64,000 nt of DNA from Cyclobacterium roseum (GTDB lineage Bacteria; Bacteroidota; Bacteroidia; Cytophagales; Cyclobacteriaceae): NCBI RefSeq assembly GCF_010119225.1, contig NZ_WNKF01000011.1, positions 124,001-188,000 on the forward strand, read 5' to 3'. Below, piece by piece: positions 17,201 through 26,240 of the stretch. Numbering within the stretch: position 1 is the stretch's first letter; every line of letters begins with the position of its first letter. The position numbers were made by a program, and so were the translations under genes. The notes under the pieces were generated by a model. It made no database searches, was not told where the DNA came from, and was given only the letters and a program-made list of their open reading frames with translations.

Positions 17201-17258
17201 TTGATTTTCTAAAAGTTAATAGTAAGTTATTGAATTTCTTCTCAGGCATTTGCCACAT
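14184..17258 (-). CDS. PAS/GAF-domain sensor histidine kinase
   Basis: A 1024-residue kinase with no clear membrane segment, so probably a soluble sensor. The N-terminal third contains PAS-like regions (one with WSGAITELLGYEETQF and a PAC end YRVKNNKGKFLHL). A GAF-like stretch lies near 370-520, and further PAS domains near 540-760. The kinase core is at the C-terminus: H783 in SHNLRAPI, N-box asparagine near 898 (NFMTNAVKY), and ATP-lid motifs EDNGIGL and GKGLGLYLV. A 25-residue tail follows. No response regulator gene is adjacent, so it is an orphan kinase. It is convergent with nagB and overlaps it by 41 bases. An alternative start is Met4. The signal it senses is unknown. Confidence 0.92.
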   Translation of the reverse strand: MWQMPEKKFNNLLLTFRKSNHGVFEILYVSKNFFGIFNERSKFYRTEFFDEIFPTIESPVFEKLFDFLGKAEILEVPFFVGHNKFTWVTIEGFTMAQEENSYLVNAMIVPSRPAETQSSWIVHPLSKTILADISNPSGFVPKDMEEFCQHLHDKYRLSDKDKLSKLCKGNLVGTVLDLDVLKMHSIPLKNGYQLLAIKKQTNRPEFPNLIEDKPNYIPHSFLDILYFEYLREDKEMIWSGAITELLGYEETQFKKYSVWDWLEMVHPKDRGKVQDLFFSERYELDSYTLTYRVKNNKGKFLHLKNSLKVFYDIPSQKTVLVGILRDVSEINKAKKNLLEKEGIIQNLSEKEFIQKTLKEVSEISNLFSGKALFDQIVLLLHKRLGFTYCMIANTDPDNQSLEMVSLAIAGKLTSGSSEKWRKFLNQDLPAPAKKRDFLMLSAEDRSSLEPHPFFRKHQIASLIRLDLLDKENLKIGALCFLHQEPLQNRSLYQELFRILADWIGKELHRFRFESPLQETNFMHDAILNGTAYAIFAVNHQFEITLINNKTLPVFNLKRKDKLLETVLINNGTKQNLREVITQFSQSKNNTAYFLLPNGPEDYKELKISFTRIRYGKRNRVSYVVFVDDITDRTVSEKRLIASEQLYRSIAENFPGGTVDVLDKSFNYIFTDGEEYRLAGKDPKSLVGTSHLDQYSGENLAITKKNLNKILQGQRVFYETQAQQQRFLKSGVPLTNDAGKIDRILLVKQNITKAKKLESEREKLIRDLKSHNEELLRFAYIVSHNLRAPIVNISLLIDLFNEENPADPENKEVMENLKISTNLLDATLQDLIEVVSIKKQKIPKVERIDFKLLLYNVEKSLFNQLKESGIKIHKDFSALEEMNYVYAHLENFFMNFMTNAVKYKHPDRTPEVYIRTYKEKDYCIIHFEDNGIGLDLKRYGDRIFGLYQRFHNHVEGKGLGLYLVREQIRVNDGKIEIESKVGKGTIFKVYLRNLIMGKTKNTFSSQEPFPREATIERQLPRPDKV

Positions 17259-17391
17259 TCAGTGAATATCGAAAGTCTATACAAGCAAATATCAGCTAAA
17301 TTTAAACTAAATTTCAAAAAATACACAATAAATTTATATTAGTCAAAATAAACTATACGAAATTCATATAATCAACTACGTATTAAAACAG

Positions 17392-18651
17392 TTATAATTG
17401 TTTTTCCAATAGGAAAGTGATTTTGTGTAATGTGGAGGCGGTTTCATCAGCAGGATCTCTGCGAAGCAGTTCGAGTGAAATCACCTCTCCCTCTTTCGAT
17501 CTCAACAAATCCGTAATGTCGGATAATTTCCAAAAGGGGGCAGGAATTTTATTGATCGAAATTATTTCGTCGAATACCTGTACGCCTTGTTGGTGGGCAG
17601 GAGAGCCTTCCCGTACCTGGCTAATATAGAAGCGTTTGCTTTCAGCTGAATAGACCCGAACCATCAGTCCGCTCATATCGTATTTAAATTCATTACTGAA
17701 TCGAGATCCTTTTTTGTAGAGCATTCTTTTTCGGGGATAATCCATTATGATTTTCATCCGGTTCAGGACATCTGAACCGATACTTCCATTTCGGCCGGTT
17801 CCGATGATGACATCTGAGAACTCATTCTCTTCCGGATAGGAAGTGATGACATTTCTGAATTTTAGTCCATTTAGACGCAGTCTTTTAACCCGGCCCACAA
17901 AACCAAACAAGTCCCCTCCAAGGGATCGGCCCAGGTCACTTTGCAGCGTGACTTCGGGAAGAACGATTTCATCGCTGGTTTCCCTGTTAAGTAGCAAACC
18001 ATGGTTTGCTCCCGTGTCAATCAACAATTTAGAGCTCAGATCCGGGCCATTTGATTGGCGGATGGTGGATTGAACGTATGGTTTGTTGCCTAAAATCTCA
18101 ATTTCTGTTTTTCGGAACCCAAGAGGCCTCCATTTGAGGGCAGATCTTTTGTAAAAACTAATAATACCATTATCATAATCAATTTTCACCGGGTTATTTT
18201 TGAAAAATTCGTGACCAATCACCCCAAAAACAGGAATACCAATGACTTTTTCCAATTCCAGAAAATCTTCGTCCAGTACCAATATTGCCTGAAATATACC
18301 CTCAATAGGACCCAAATCGAAGTGGTTGTTTGGCGAGACGGAGGCACTTAATACGGTCGTTCCGTCTGCACCAACTAGATTTAATTTCCGGGTGTATTGC
18401 ATGTCTAATTCATCCGCCATGGTTTTGCTGAAAAAAATATTGGATTTCACACCCGTGTCGAACAAAAAGTTCACCTCTGGCCCTCCATTAATGGATATAG
18501 GCATGATGATGAGGCTATTTGAATCAATAAAGGGAAGGTTTATTTTTCTCTTTTCCTTTTTCATGTAAAAACCAGGAACCTGGCTTTGTAGCGAGAAGGC
18601 CATGAAACAGAATAGGAAAAAAAAGAAAAACGGTTTGATACCAAGGTGCAT
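17392..18651 (-). CDS. Secreted retropepsin-like aspartyl protease with PDZ domain
   Basis: A 419-residue protein with a strongly hydrophobic signal peptide (runs of Phe, cleavage near SLQSQ). Two aspartyl-protease-like halves follow: D65 in FLFDTGVKSN and D212 in LLIDTGANHG, both of the DTG type. A PDZ domain covers about 335-419 (REGSPAHQQGVQVFDEIISIN). The layout matches periplasmic or surface proteins of Bacteroidota annotated as aspartyl protease family; no physiological substrate is established here. It is a single gene, divergent from the Fur-family gene across a 205-base gap. Confidence 0.85.
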   Translation of the reverse strand: MHLGIKPFFFFFLFCFMAFSLQSQVPGFYMKKEKRKINLPFIDSNSLIIMPISINGGPEVNFLFDTGVKSNIFFSKTMADELDMQYTRKLNLVGADGTTVLSASVSPNNHFDLGPIEGIFQAILVLDEDFLELEKVIGIPVFGVIGHEFFKNNPVKIDYDNGIISFYKRSALKWRPLGFRKTEIEILGNKPYVQSTIRQSNGPDLSSKLLIDTGANHGLLLNRETSDEIVLPEVTLQSDLGRSLGGDLFGFVGRVKRLRLNGLKFRNVITSYPEENEFSDVIIGTGRNGSIGSDVLNRMKIIMDYPRKRMLYKKGSRFSNEFKYDMSGLMVRVYSAESKRFYISQVREGSPAHQQGVQVFDEIISINKIPAPFWKLSDITDLLRSKEGEVISLELLRRDPADETASTLHKITFLLEKQL

Positions 18652-18856
18652 AGATGCTGGATTCGTATTTATCGTTTTAATATAGAAAATTAATTTTAGT
18701 ACTCTGTCATAAACGGCTATTCTTTGAGGTTGTTTGAAAATACCTACCGCTTATTTAGAAGGATTGAAAATAACTATGGATAATGAGGATTGAAAAGTTA
18801 ACCGGTTTGATAAATCTAAAAAATAACTCATCTTTAATCTTTAGAATTGTAGCGTC

Positions 18857-19330
18857 ATGGCCGAAAAGTCAATAATTGAAAAAGCAAAGAAAATTTTTGA
18901 AAACTACCTCATTCGACAGGGGAGCCGTAAAACCCCCGAACGCTTCTCCGTAATCGATGAGCTCTATGCCCTGCCCCAGGATGAACACATCGATGTGGAG
19001 GGCTTATTTTTGAAAATGAGAAACAGTGGGTATTCCATCAGCAGAGCTACCATTTACAATACCCTCGACCTATTGGTCGAATGTGGGCTGGCTGTGAAGC
19101 ATCAGTTTAAGGATAAGGTGGCCCTGTATGAACAGGCACTTACCTACAAGCACCATGACCATTACGTCTGCAATCAATGCAGAAAGATCAAGGAATTTTC
19201 GGATCAACGGATCAATTTGATCAAAGAGGCCATGGGAAAGGAGTTCTCTTCCCACATTACCAGCCATTCGCTGGTACTTTATGGGGATTGTCAGATCCCG
19301 GAATGTGAAAACCTACAATTCGTAGTCTAA
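18857..19330 (+). CDS. Fur-family metal-dependent transcriptional regulator
   Basis: A 157-residue regulator. The winged-helix DNA-binding part (residues about 15-85) includes the recognition helix ISRATIYNTLDLL. The metal-binding part has the histidine cluster KHHDHYVC and two structural-zinc cysteine pairs, CNQC and CQIPEC. Fur, PerR and Zur cannot be told apart with certainty. The N-terminal extension and target genes are not informative here, and I saw no good Fur box in the upstream region. It converges on an SRPBCC gene 21 bases away. Confidence 0.93.
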   Translation: MAEKSIIEKAKKIFENYLIRQGSRKTPERFSVIDELYALPQDEHIDVEGLFLKMRNSGYSISRATIYNTLDLLVECGLAVKHQFKDKVALYEQALTYKHHDHYVCNQCRKIKEFSDQRINLIKEAMGKEFSSHITSHSLVLYGDCQIPECENLQFVV

Positions 19331-19351
19331 GAAAACCTTTTATCCGGTGTC

Positions 19352-19804
19352 CTAAACGGGTCTATGTTTTCCAAAATACTTTTTGTAGACCGGTTTGCGC
19401 ATGGCAAACTGAGCATATAATACCGGAAATAGGAAGATCTCCAATATTTTATTGGGAGCCCGATAGCTAATTTCATCAATGATTAAGGACTGGGATGGCC
19501 CCTGGCTTACTACCCGGTGTTTATGCCTCCAAAAACGGAGGAAAAAGGGTAGTTTTATACCTTCGTCTACGAAGTAAAACTCGTTCTCATCCGTCTGATC
19601 ATCGGTAATCTCACTGGTCCATACCTGTTTGAACAGGATGAAATTTAACTCCAAACTGACGATGTCTCCGGTAGAGGAGCCATCAAATCGAAGTAATTTT
19701 ACCGGAGGAAAGGGCGGGTTCAAGGATTGAAACAAATCCTCCGTGAACCCTTCCTTTACCTTTAGATAGGATTGATCCACCCGGGTACTAAGGTTGATTT
19801 TCAT
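19352..19804 (-). CDS. SRPBCC (START/Bet v1-like) family protein
   Basis: A 150-residue protein with the pattern of the SRPBCC ligand-binding fold. Its ending, APNKILEIFLFPVLYAQFAMR, resembles Bacteroidota SRPBCC proteins. No signal peptide is seen. It lies 30 bases downstream of hflC and shares its strand, so it is probably the last gene of the hflK-hflC transcript. Function unknown. Confidence 0.75.
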   Translation of the reverse strand: MKINLSTRVDQSYLKVKEGFTEDLFQSLNPPFPPVKLLRFDGSSTGDIVSLELNFILFKQVWTSEITDDQTDENEFYFVDEGIKLPFFLRFWRHKHRVVSQGPSQSLIIDEISYRAPNKILEIFLFPVLYAQFAMRKPVYKKYFGKHRPV

Positions 19805-19834
19805 TTAGGAAACTAACGCTTCTGATTTACTTTT

Positions 19835-20773
19835 TTATTGCATGTCCTTGAGGTACTGAAACAATTCACTATCGGAAGAGATCACCAGATTGGTCTTTTC
19901 ATCCAGGGAATTTTCCAGTGCTTCCATGGATCGCAGAAATTTATACAGGTCGATAGATTGTCTGTTTTTATTGTATGCAGAAGCATATATTTCCGTAGCT
20001 TCAGCATCTGCCCGGCCACGTATTTCTTCAGCCTGTCTGACCGCTTCTGACTGGATTTGAGCCAGGTCCCGTTCTTTATCCCCTTGGATTTTTCGGGCTT
20101 CCCCCTGGCCTTCCGACCGGAATTGATCCGCAATCCGGTTTCGCTCACTTACCATTCGATCGTAAACCCGGTCGCGTACCTCATCTACATAGTTCATGCG
20201 CTTAAACTTGAAATCCAGAATCCGTACACCCAGATCAGAAGTCCTTTCGTTGGCCTTTTGGAGAACAATTTCTTCGATGGCTTCCCTACCCACATCAATG
20301 TCCTCCAAAACTTCCAGTTCTTCCATGAAATCTTCCGTCACTTCCGGATCACGATTGGTGGAACGAACGATGTCCAACAGGTCATGGCTGGCGATGGCAT
20401 TCCTGGTTTCCCCGTCCAGAATATCATCTAGCCTGGACTGAGCGGAACGTTCGTCTCTCAGACGGATAAAAAACTGCAAGGGGTCTGTAATCTGCCAGCG
20501 AGCATAGGTGTCGACAAAGATGAATTTCTTGTCTTTGGTAGGTACCTGGTTTTTATCTCCATCCCATTCCAGGTAGCGCTTGTCAAAAAACTGTACCTTT
20601 TGAATAAAGGGAATAACGACGTTAACTCCCGGACTGGTCCGTGGCTCTCCCACGGGCTTACCAAACTGCGTGACAATAGCCTGCTGCGTTTCATCGAGTA
20701 TAAACACACTCTGAGCAACGAAGATCAATGCTACTACCACCAATACAATGTATATTATTTTACTTTTTTTCAT
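19835..20773 (-). CDS. hflC: HflC, membrane protease modulator
   Basis: A 312-residue SPFH/prohibitin-family protein. There is one N-terminal membrane anchor (residues about 5-24), then the SPFH domain (ILDETQQAIVTQFGKPVGEP) and a long charged coiled coil (residues about 195-270, GEARKIQGDKERDLAQ). In other bacteria HflC pairs with HflK to form a large cage that surrounds FtsH and limits access of membrane substrates. Its own start is 30 bases after the hflK stop, the expected order and spacing. Confidence 0.93.
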   Translation of the reverse strand: MKKSKIIYIVLVVVALIFVAQSVFILDETQQAIVTQFGKPVGEPRTSPGVNVVIPFIQKVQFFDKRYLEWDGDKNQVPTKDKKFIFVDTYARWQITDPLQFFIRLRDERSAQSRLDDILDGETRNAIASHDLLDIVRSTNRDPEVTEDFMEELEVLEDIDVGREAIEEIVLQKANERTSDLGVRILDFKFKRMNYVDEVRDRVYDRMVSERNRIADQFRSEGQGEARKIQGDKERDLAQIQSEAVRQAEEIRGRADAEATEIYASAYNKNRQSIDLYKFLRSMEALENSLDEKTNLVISSDSELFQYLKDMQ

Positions 20774-20803
20774 TTCTTGATGTTTTTATTGTACCGATTA
20801 GGC

Positions 20804-21781
20804 TCAGGGAGTAGGATTTTGAATGGCCTTGTTTAAATTCAACAATGGCAAAACGTTGCTTCCCGCTTCATCTGTAATGATTGTATTTCCGATTTTGGGA
20901 AGTACTTTTTCGAGGGTTTCCAAATACAAACGCTGTCTGGTTACTTCGGGTGCCTTGATATAAGCGGCGTACACTGAATTAAACCTCTCGGCTTCTCCTT
21001 TAGCACCATTGACCCTGTTTAAGGCATAGGCTTCTGCTAATTGGATGGTCTCTTCGGCTATACCGCGGGCTCTGGGAATTACACGATTGTAATCGGCATC
21101 CGCCTGATTGATAAGTGTTTCTCTTTCCTGCTGCGCTTCATTAACGGCATTGAAACTAGGTTTTACTGGCTCGGGAGGGTTGACATCCTGCAGCACCACC
21201 TGATCGATCCGGATGCCATTTTCATACTCATCGCACAGCTCTTGCAGCAATACTTCGACGCTGGTAGCGATTTCCTGCCTGCCCACGGTCAACACTTCAT
21301 TGACCGTGCGGTCACCCACGATTTTTCTCATGGCAGCCTCCGACATGTCGTTGAGCGTTTTTTCTGCATTTCGGACCTTGAAAAGATAGTTGTAGGAGTT
21401 AACGATACGGTACTGCACCACCCACTCTACATCGGTAAGGTTTAAGTCTCCGGTGAGCATCATGCTCTCATCCCCGTACCCGGATTTCACGTAATCCGAT
21501 CGGGTACCTGCACTGCTGGTACGAAATCCGAACTCTTGCTTCAATTGCCGCTGCACCGGTATTTTATACATGGTTTCCGCGAATGGAATAATAAAATTCA
21601 GTCCGGGCAAAACGGTACGGTTGTATTCCCCCAATTGAATCACCACCCCTTCTTCTTCCGGTCCCACGGTTTTAACGGCTGAAAACAGCACAATTAAAGC
21701 CGCCACTACCAAAACGATCTTGGATAAATATTTCTTGATCCAATCCGGGTTGACGTTGATCTCAAATTGTTTGTCTGACAT
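20804..21781 (-). CDS. hflK: HflK, membrane protease modulator
   Basis: A 325-residue SPFH-family partner of HflC. A cytoplasmic N-terminus is followed by one membrane segment (residues about 18-37, IVLVVAALIVLFSAV). The SPFH domain contains VGPEEEGVVIQLGEYNRTVLPGL, and the C-terminal coiled coil runs over about 215-290. The glycine-rich N-terminus of E. coli HflK is missing, as usual in this phylum. First gene of hflK-hflC-SRPBCC. Confidence 0.93.
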   Translation of the reverse strand: MSDKQFEINVNPDWIKKYLSKIVLVVAALIVLFSAVKTVGPEEEGVVIQLGEYNRTVLPGLNFIIPFAETMYKIPVQRQLKQEFGFRTSSAGTRSDYVKSGYGDESMMLTGDLNLTDVEWVVQYRIVNSYNYLFKVRNAEKTLNDMSEAAMRKIVGDRTVNEVLTVGRQEIATSVEVLLQELCDEYENGIRIDQVVLQDVNPPEPVKPSFNAVNEAQQERETLINQADADYNRVIPRARGIAEETIQLAEAYALNRVNGAKGEAERFNSVYAAYIKAPEVTRQRLYLETLEKVLPKIGNTIITDEAGSNVLPLLNLNKAIQNPTP

Positions 21782-21871
21782 AGTATTTATTTTTTTTGCA
21801 ATTTACGATTAATTGATGGAAGTAACCTTAGAGAGGGAACTCATTTAGAAGTAGCTTGTCCGGATTTTAAC

Positions 21872-22483
21872 CTAAAACATCCACAGAAATAACAAAAACA
21901 GGATTAACCAGACTGCATCCATGAATTTCCAGTAAACCGAAAATAAGTCCAGCTTCATTTTCTCATAAGGATTCGTGAGAAGGATCAGGGATTTGACGGG
22001 ATCTTTCTCCTTTTTACTGATTTGGACCAAAAGCACCAATGCATATATCAGGGCACCAGCGAGATGAAAAAGGTGAATACCACTCAACAGGTAAAGGAAA
22101 CTACCGGAAGGAAGCCCCCGGAAGTCTATGCCCATTTCTGAAAGTTCTGTCCACCCTAAAAACTGAGATGCTGAGAAGAATAAACCAAGGAGAAATGTAT
22201 AAAAGAGGTATTTCTTTGCCATTTCTGGTTGATCCGAAAGGAAACCCGGCATTATCTTGGCAGAGGTGTAGGTACTAACCAAGATAATCAAGGTGCTGAA
22301 AATAAAGGATTTTGGAATGATAAACTGATCATAGACACCCGCTCCCGGCTGTGAAAATACAAAAGCCGTGGTAAGAAAGAAGAACAGCAACCCACTGCTA
22401 AACATGCCCAGGTACAGAATCGTCCTGTACGGATGCATGTTCTCAATTTTTTGAAACCAGGGAGCTTTTTTTTCTTTTTGCAT
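21872..22483 (-). CDS. Haem-copper oxidase subunit III family protein
   Basis: A 203-residue membrane protein with five hydrophobic segments. It is of the cytochrome c oxidase subunit III type; the C-terminal helix YWKFMDAVWLILFLLFL is the family's conserved end, and GIHLFHLAGALIYALV matches an earlier conserved helix. Subunit III stabilises the catalytic subunit and may guide oxygen entry. No other oxidase subunit genes are present here, so it is a detached copy. It ends 90 bases before hflK on the same strand. Confidence 0.88.
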   Translation of the reverse strand: MQKEKKAPWFQKIENMHPYRTILYLGMFSSGLLFFFLTTAFVFSQPGAGVYDQFIIPKSFIFSTLIILVSTYTSAKIMPGFLSDQPEMAKKYLFYTFLLGLFFSASQFLGWTELSEMGIDFRGLPSGSFLYLLSGIHLFHLAGALIYALVLLVQISKKEKDPVKSLILLTNPYEKMKLDLFSVYWKFMDAVWLILFLLFLWMF

Positions 22484-22659
22484 ACAATATAATCTGGTAA
22501 CAAAACAATTCTACCCTTTGTTATTTCAAACCAGTAAAATTTCTTTCGGGATTGAAATCCCGAAAATAGCTGCGATCGGATTCTGGAGGGAAGGCTCCTA
22601 CTTTGCGGGGAAATTAATAAATTGCGCCAATTAATTTACGACCATTAAATAAAATATCG

Positions 22660-25600
22660 TTGGATAGACAATCATTTTTGTCACTTTACCAAGAAGATCC
22701 CTTCGTCAGAAACCTGGCTTTAGCCTTGACGGAAGGCCACCCTAATAGAATGCAAGTTAGGGGCTTATCCGGAAGTATGGATATGATTCTGCTTCAGGCA
22801 ATGGTCAAACTTTCGGGAGGATTTCATGTCGTGCTTGCACATGATAGAGAAGAAGCAGCTTATTTGGCCGGAGACTGGCAGGCACTGACAGGGTCGCGAC
22901 CTTATCTTTTTCCCGCCAGCTATAAAAAGCCCTATCACCACGAAGACATTGAAAACGCCAATGTCCTTTTACGCGCTGAAATACTCAATCAGCTGTCCCA
23001 GTCCCCTGAGACAGGCCGGGTACTGATCACTTCCCCGGAGGCCATCTACGAAAAGGTAATCAATAAAAAGAGCCTGAAAGAAAGCACCTTCACCGTTCGG
23101 ACCGGTGAAATGGTGGATTTGGCTTTCGTTGAAGAGTTGTTCAGTACCTATGGCTTTGAAAAGGCAGACTTTGTCTACGAGGCTGGCCAATTTGCGGTAA
23201 GAGGGGGAATCATAGACATTTTTTCCTACGCCAATGACATGCCCTACCGGCTGGAGTTGTTTGGAAAGGAAATAGACAGTATCCGGGTATTTGATCCGGA
23301 GACGCAGTTGTCTACCGTACCCATCGATCAAATCAGTATCATTCCAAATATTCAGACCAGTTTGCAGGAAGAATCCCGACAGCCGCTAACGGATTTTTTT
23401 CCGGAAAACACCTGTTTTTGGATGAAGGATTATGCGCATTGCCTGGGCGTATTGGAGAGCTTATACCAAAAGGGACTGGATTACTATCAGAATGGTGGCG
23501 ATGCGGGAAAAAGTTTGCTGATGCATCCCGAAAAGCTTTTCTTGTCAAAGGAGGCATTTGAAGAAGCCATCGCTCCGTTCAGGCAAATTGCATTCGGACA
23601 TGTGTTTCCCTGGAAAGATGTCCCCGAATTTCAATATCAGGGACAGCCGCAGCCTTCTTTTAATAAGCATTTTGATCTGCTGGTTCAAAACCTGAACGAA
23701 AATGCGGCCAAAGGAATCCGTAACATCATCTGCTCGGAAAGTGAAAAGCAGATAGGCCGTCTCTTGAATATTTTTTCGGAAGTAGATCCAAGCCTTGAGA
23801 TCCAAACGCTGCCCATTAGCCTTAGGGAGGGGTTCATCGATACTTCGTTGAAACTTGCCTGTTACACAGACCACCAGATTTTTGAACGGTTTCATCGCTA
23901 TAAAACCACCGGAAGGACCAGTAAGTCCAAAGCACTCACGCTGAAAGAGATCAAAAGCTTACATCCCGGGGATTTTATTGTGCATGTAGATCATGGCATC
24001 GGCCGCTTTGCCGGATTGGAAAAGGTCGATGTAAACGGAAAGCGTCAGGAAGCCATCCGTCTGGTTTTTCGTGACGATGATCTGCTGTATGTCAACATTC
24101 ACTCCCTGCACAAGATATCCAAATACAGCAGTCAGGAAGGGACCCTCCCTACCATGTCCAAGCTGGGTTCTCAGGAATGGGAAAACAAGAAAAAGAAGGT
24201 AAAGAAAAAGGTCAAGGACATTGCCAAGGACCTGATCCGCCTTTATTCCAAACGCAAATCAGCTCCCGGTCACCGTTTTTCTCAGGATAGTGTGTTGCAG
24301 GTGGAGTTGGAAAGTTCCTTTATCTATGAGGATACGCCGGATCAGGCCACGGCCACCACGGATGTCAAAGAAGACATGGAAAAGCCGTATCCCATGGACC
24401 GGCTTGTCTGCGGGGATGTGGGTTTTGGTAAGACCGAAGTTGCCGTACGGGCGGTATTCAAGGCTGTAAATGACCGCAAACAAGTGGCGGTGTTGGTACC
24501 CACCACTATTTTGGCCATGCAGCATTATCAGACGTTTAAGGAGCGACTGGCCGACTTCCCGGTAGCTGTGGAGTACATTAATCGATTTCGAACGGCCAGG
24601 GAAACTAAGGAAATTATTCAAAAAGTAAGCAGTGGAGAAATCGATGTGCTGATTGGCACACATCGCATCGTAAACAAAGACATCAAGTTCAAAGATCTGG
24701 GGCTTCTGGTCATTGATGAAGAACAGAAATTTGGGGTGAAGGTAAAGGAGCAACTTAAAGAACTGCGGGTGAACGTGGATGTACTTACCCTAACCGCTAC
24801 GCCCATTCCGAGAACCTTGCATTTTTCCCTGATGGGAGCTCGGGATTTGTCAGTTATTGCCACCCCGCCCCCAAACCGGCAACCAGTTACCACTGAAATA
24901 TATACGTTTAGGGAGGATGTCATTCGGGATGCAGTAGCCAACGAACTGAGTCGGGGTGGGCAGGTATTTTTTGTCCACAATCGGGTAGGTGAGATTGATT
25001 CCATTGCCAACCTGATTCTACGGTTGGTGCCGGATGCCAAGGTAATAGGAGCCCATGGGCAGATGGATGGAAAGAAGCTCGAAAAGGTCATGGTTGATTT
25101 TATTGAAGGCGCTTACGATGTGTTGGTTTCTACCAATATTATTGAATCCGGGCTCGATATACCCAATGCCAACACCATCATTATCAATCGGGCACATATG
25201 TTTGGTATGAGTGATTTGCACCAAATGAGGGGCAGGGTAGGGCGAAGCAATAAAAAGGCCTACTGCTACCTACTTACCCCCCCGACTTCCACCTTGAGTG
25301 CGGAATCCAGGAAACGCCTGCAGGCATTGGAAGAGTTTTCGGATTTAGGTGATGGGTTCAAAGTAGCCATGAGAGATTTGGATATCCGCGGAGCGGGCAA
25401 TTTGTTGGGGGCCGAACAAAGCGGTTTTATTTCCGACCTGGGTTTTGAAATGTATCATAAAATTTTGGACGAAGCGGTGCACGAGTTGAAGCAAACCGAA
25501 TTTGCTTCCCTTTTTGAATCCGACCTGAAGGAAAAAACGGCGGTTTTGGTTCAGGATTGCGTTATTGAAACCGACCTGGAACTACTGATTCCTGATAACT

Positions 25601-26004
25601 ATGTCAGTAATATTTCTGAAAGACTGGGATTGTATTCCAAATTGGACGGTATTAAGGAAGAGGAAGAACTCGCCTCCTTTAAGGAGGAAATCAGAGATCG
25701 ATTCGGGCCGATTCCTGACCGGGTTCAGGCGTTGTTTGAAACGGTAGAATTGCGCTGGATGGCCGAGCGGCTGGGTTTTGAAAAACTAGCCTTGAAAAAC
25801 GAACAAATGAAATGCTACTTCGTTTCATCAAAAAAGGACAGCTACTACAGTTCGGCCGTATTTCAAGGTATCATGACCTTCATTCAGTCCAAAGGGAGGT
25901 ATTGTAAAATAAAAGAGACCAAAGATCGTTTACTATTGGTAATAAAGGGAGTTGACTCGATCGGGAAAGCAAAAAAATGGCTGGAAGACATGTTGGCGAC
26001 CTGA
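22660..26004 (+). CDS. mfd: Transcription-repair coupling factor (Mfd)
   Basis: A 1114-residue ATP-driven translocase that removes stalled RNA polymerase and brings in UvrA. Domains in order: UvrB-like module (about 20-330), the RNA-polymerase-interacting CarD-like domain (about 430-500, LHPGDFIVHVDHGIGRFAGLE), a RecG-like motor, and the C-terminal regulatory domain. In the motor, Walker A is GDVGFGKTEVAVRA near residue 586, DEEQ is near 686, and TATPIPRTLHFSLMGARDLS follows. Length is typical. The only suitable start is a TTG at 22660; the frame is open a little further up but has no ATG. Divergent from the oxidase subunit III gene. Confidence 0.96.
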   Translation: MDRQSFLSLYQEDPFVRNLALALTEGHPNRMQVRGLSGSMDMILLQAMVKLSGGFHVVLAHDREEAAYLAGDWQALTGSRPYLFPASYKKPYHHEDIENANVLLRAEILNQLSQSPETGRVLITSPEAIYEKVINKKSLKESTFTVRTGEMVDLAFVEELFSTYGFEKADFVYEAGQFAVRGGIIDIFSYANDMPYRLELFGKEIDSIRVFDPETQLSTVPIDQISIIPNIQTSLQEESRQPLTDFFPENTCFWMKDYAHCLGVLESLYQKGLDYYQNGGDAGKSLLMHPEKLFLSKEAFEEAIAPFRQIAFGHVFPWKDVPEFQYQGQPQPSFNKHFDLLVQNLNENAAKGIRNIICSESEKQIGRLLNIFSEVDPSLEIQTLPISLREGFIDTSLKLACYTDHQIFERFHRYKTTGRTSKSKALTLKEIKSLHPGDFIVHVDHGIGRFAGLEKVDVNGKRQEAIRLVFRDDDLLYVNIHSLHKISKYSSQEGTLPTMSKLGSQEWENKKKKVKKKVKDIAKDLIRLYSKRKSAPGHRFSQDSVLQVELESSFIYEDTPDQATATTDVKEDMEKPYPMDRLVCGDVGFGKTEVAVRAVFKAVNDRKQVAVLVPTTILAMQHYQTFKERLADFPVAVEYINRFRTARETKEIIQKVSSGEIDVLIGTHRIVNKDIKFKDLGLLVIDEEQKFGVKVKEQLKELRVNVDVLTLTATPIPRTLHFSLMGARDLSVIATPPPNRQPVTTEIYTFREDVIRDAVANELSRGGQVFFVHNRVGEIDSIANLILRLVPDAKVIGAHGQMDGKKLEKVMVDFIEGAYDVLVSTNIIESGLDIPNANTIIINRAHMFGMSDLHQMRGRVGRSNKKAYCYLLTPPTSTLSAESRKRLQALEEFSDLGDGFKVAMRDLDIRGAGNLLGAEQSGFISDLGFEMYHKILDEAVHELKQTEFASLFESDLKEKTAVLVQDCVIETDLELLIPDNYVSNISERLGLYSKLDGIKEEEELASFKEEIRDRFGPIPDRVQALFETVELRWMAERLGFEKLALKNEQMKCYFVSSKKDSYYSSAVFQGIMTFIQSKGRYCKIKETKDRLLLVIKGVDSIGKAKKWLEDMLAT

Positions 26005-26133
26005 TCCAAAAACCTCCGGTACCCGTTTGGAAAAGAGGGGTTTAGTAAGAATTAAGCAAAAATAGGTAAAAATTTTTCATGCCAGCATTTATAGCAATGG
26101 TATGAACGTTTTTGTAGTATTTCACAGGATCGG

Positions 26134-26156
26134 CTCGTTCCGTTCTTTTGAACGAG
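26134..26156. other. Hairpin in the mfd-gldJ gap
   Basis: CTCGTTC (26134-26140) pairs with GAACGAG (26150-26156). An alternative tighter stem CGTTC/GAACG with a TTTT loop is nested in it, so two foldings compete. There is no T-run after it, so it is not a standard terminator. The 236-base gap otherwise shows no gene. Confidence 0.4.
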
Positions 26157-26240
26157 GCTGGTGTCGAAAAAGAATATTGGTATAATATATTATTGCTCCT
26201 ATATTAGCGTTTCAATAGGGCAAAACAAAAAAATTGTCAC

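Noticed and set aside
18652-18856. Fur box in the divergent region before the Fur-family gene
   Set aside because: Only a weak partial match (GATAATGAG) without the inverted partner.
26134-26156. Terminator after mfd
   Set aside because: The hairpin has no T-run and lies 130 bases after the stop, so it was kept only as a structure of unknown role.
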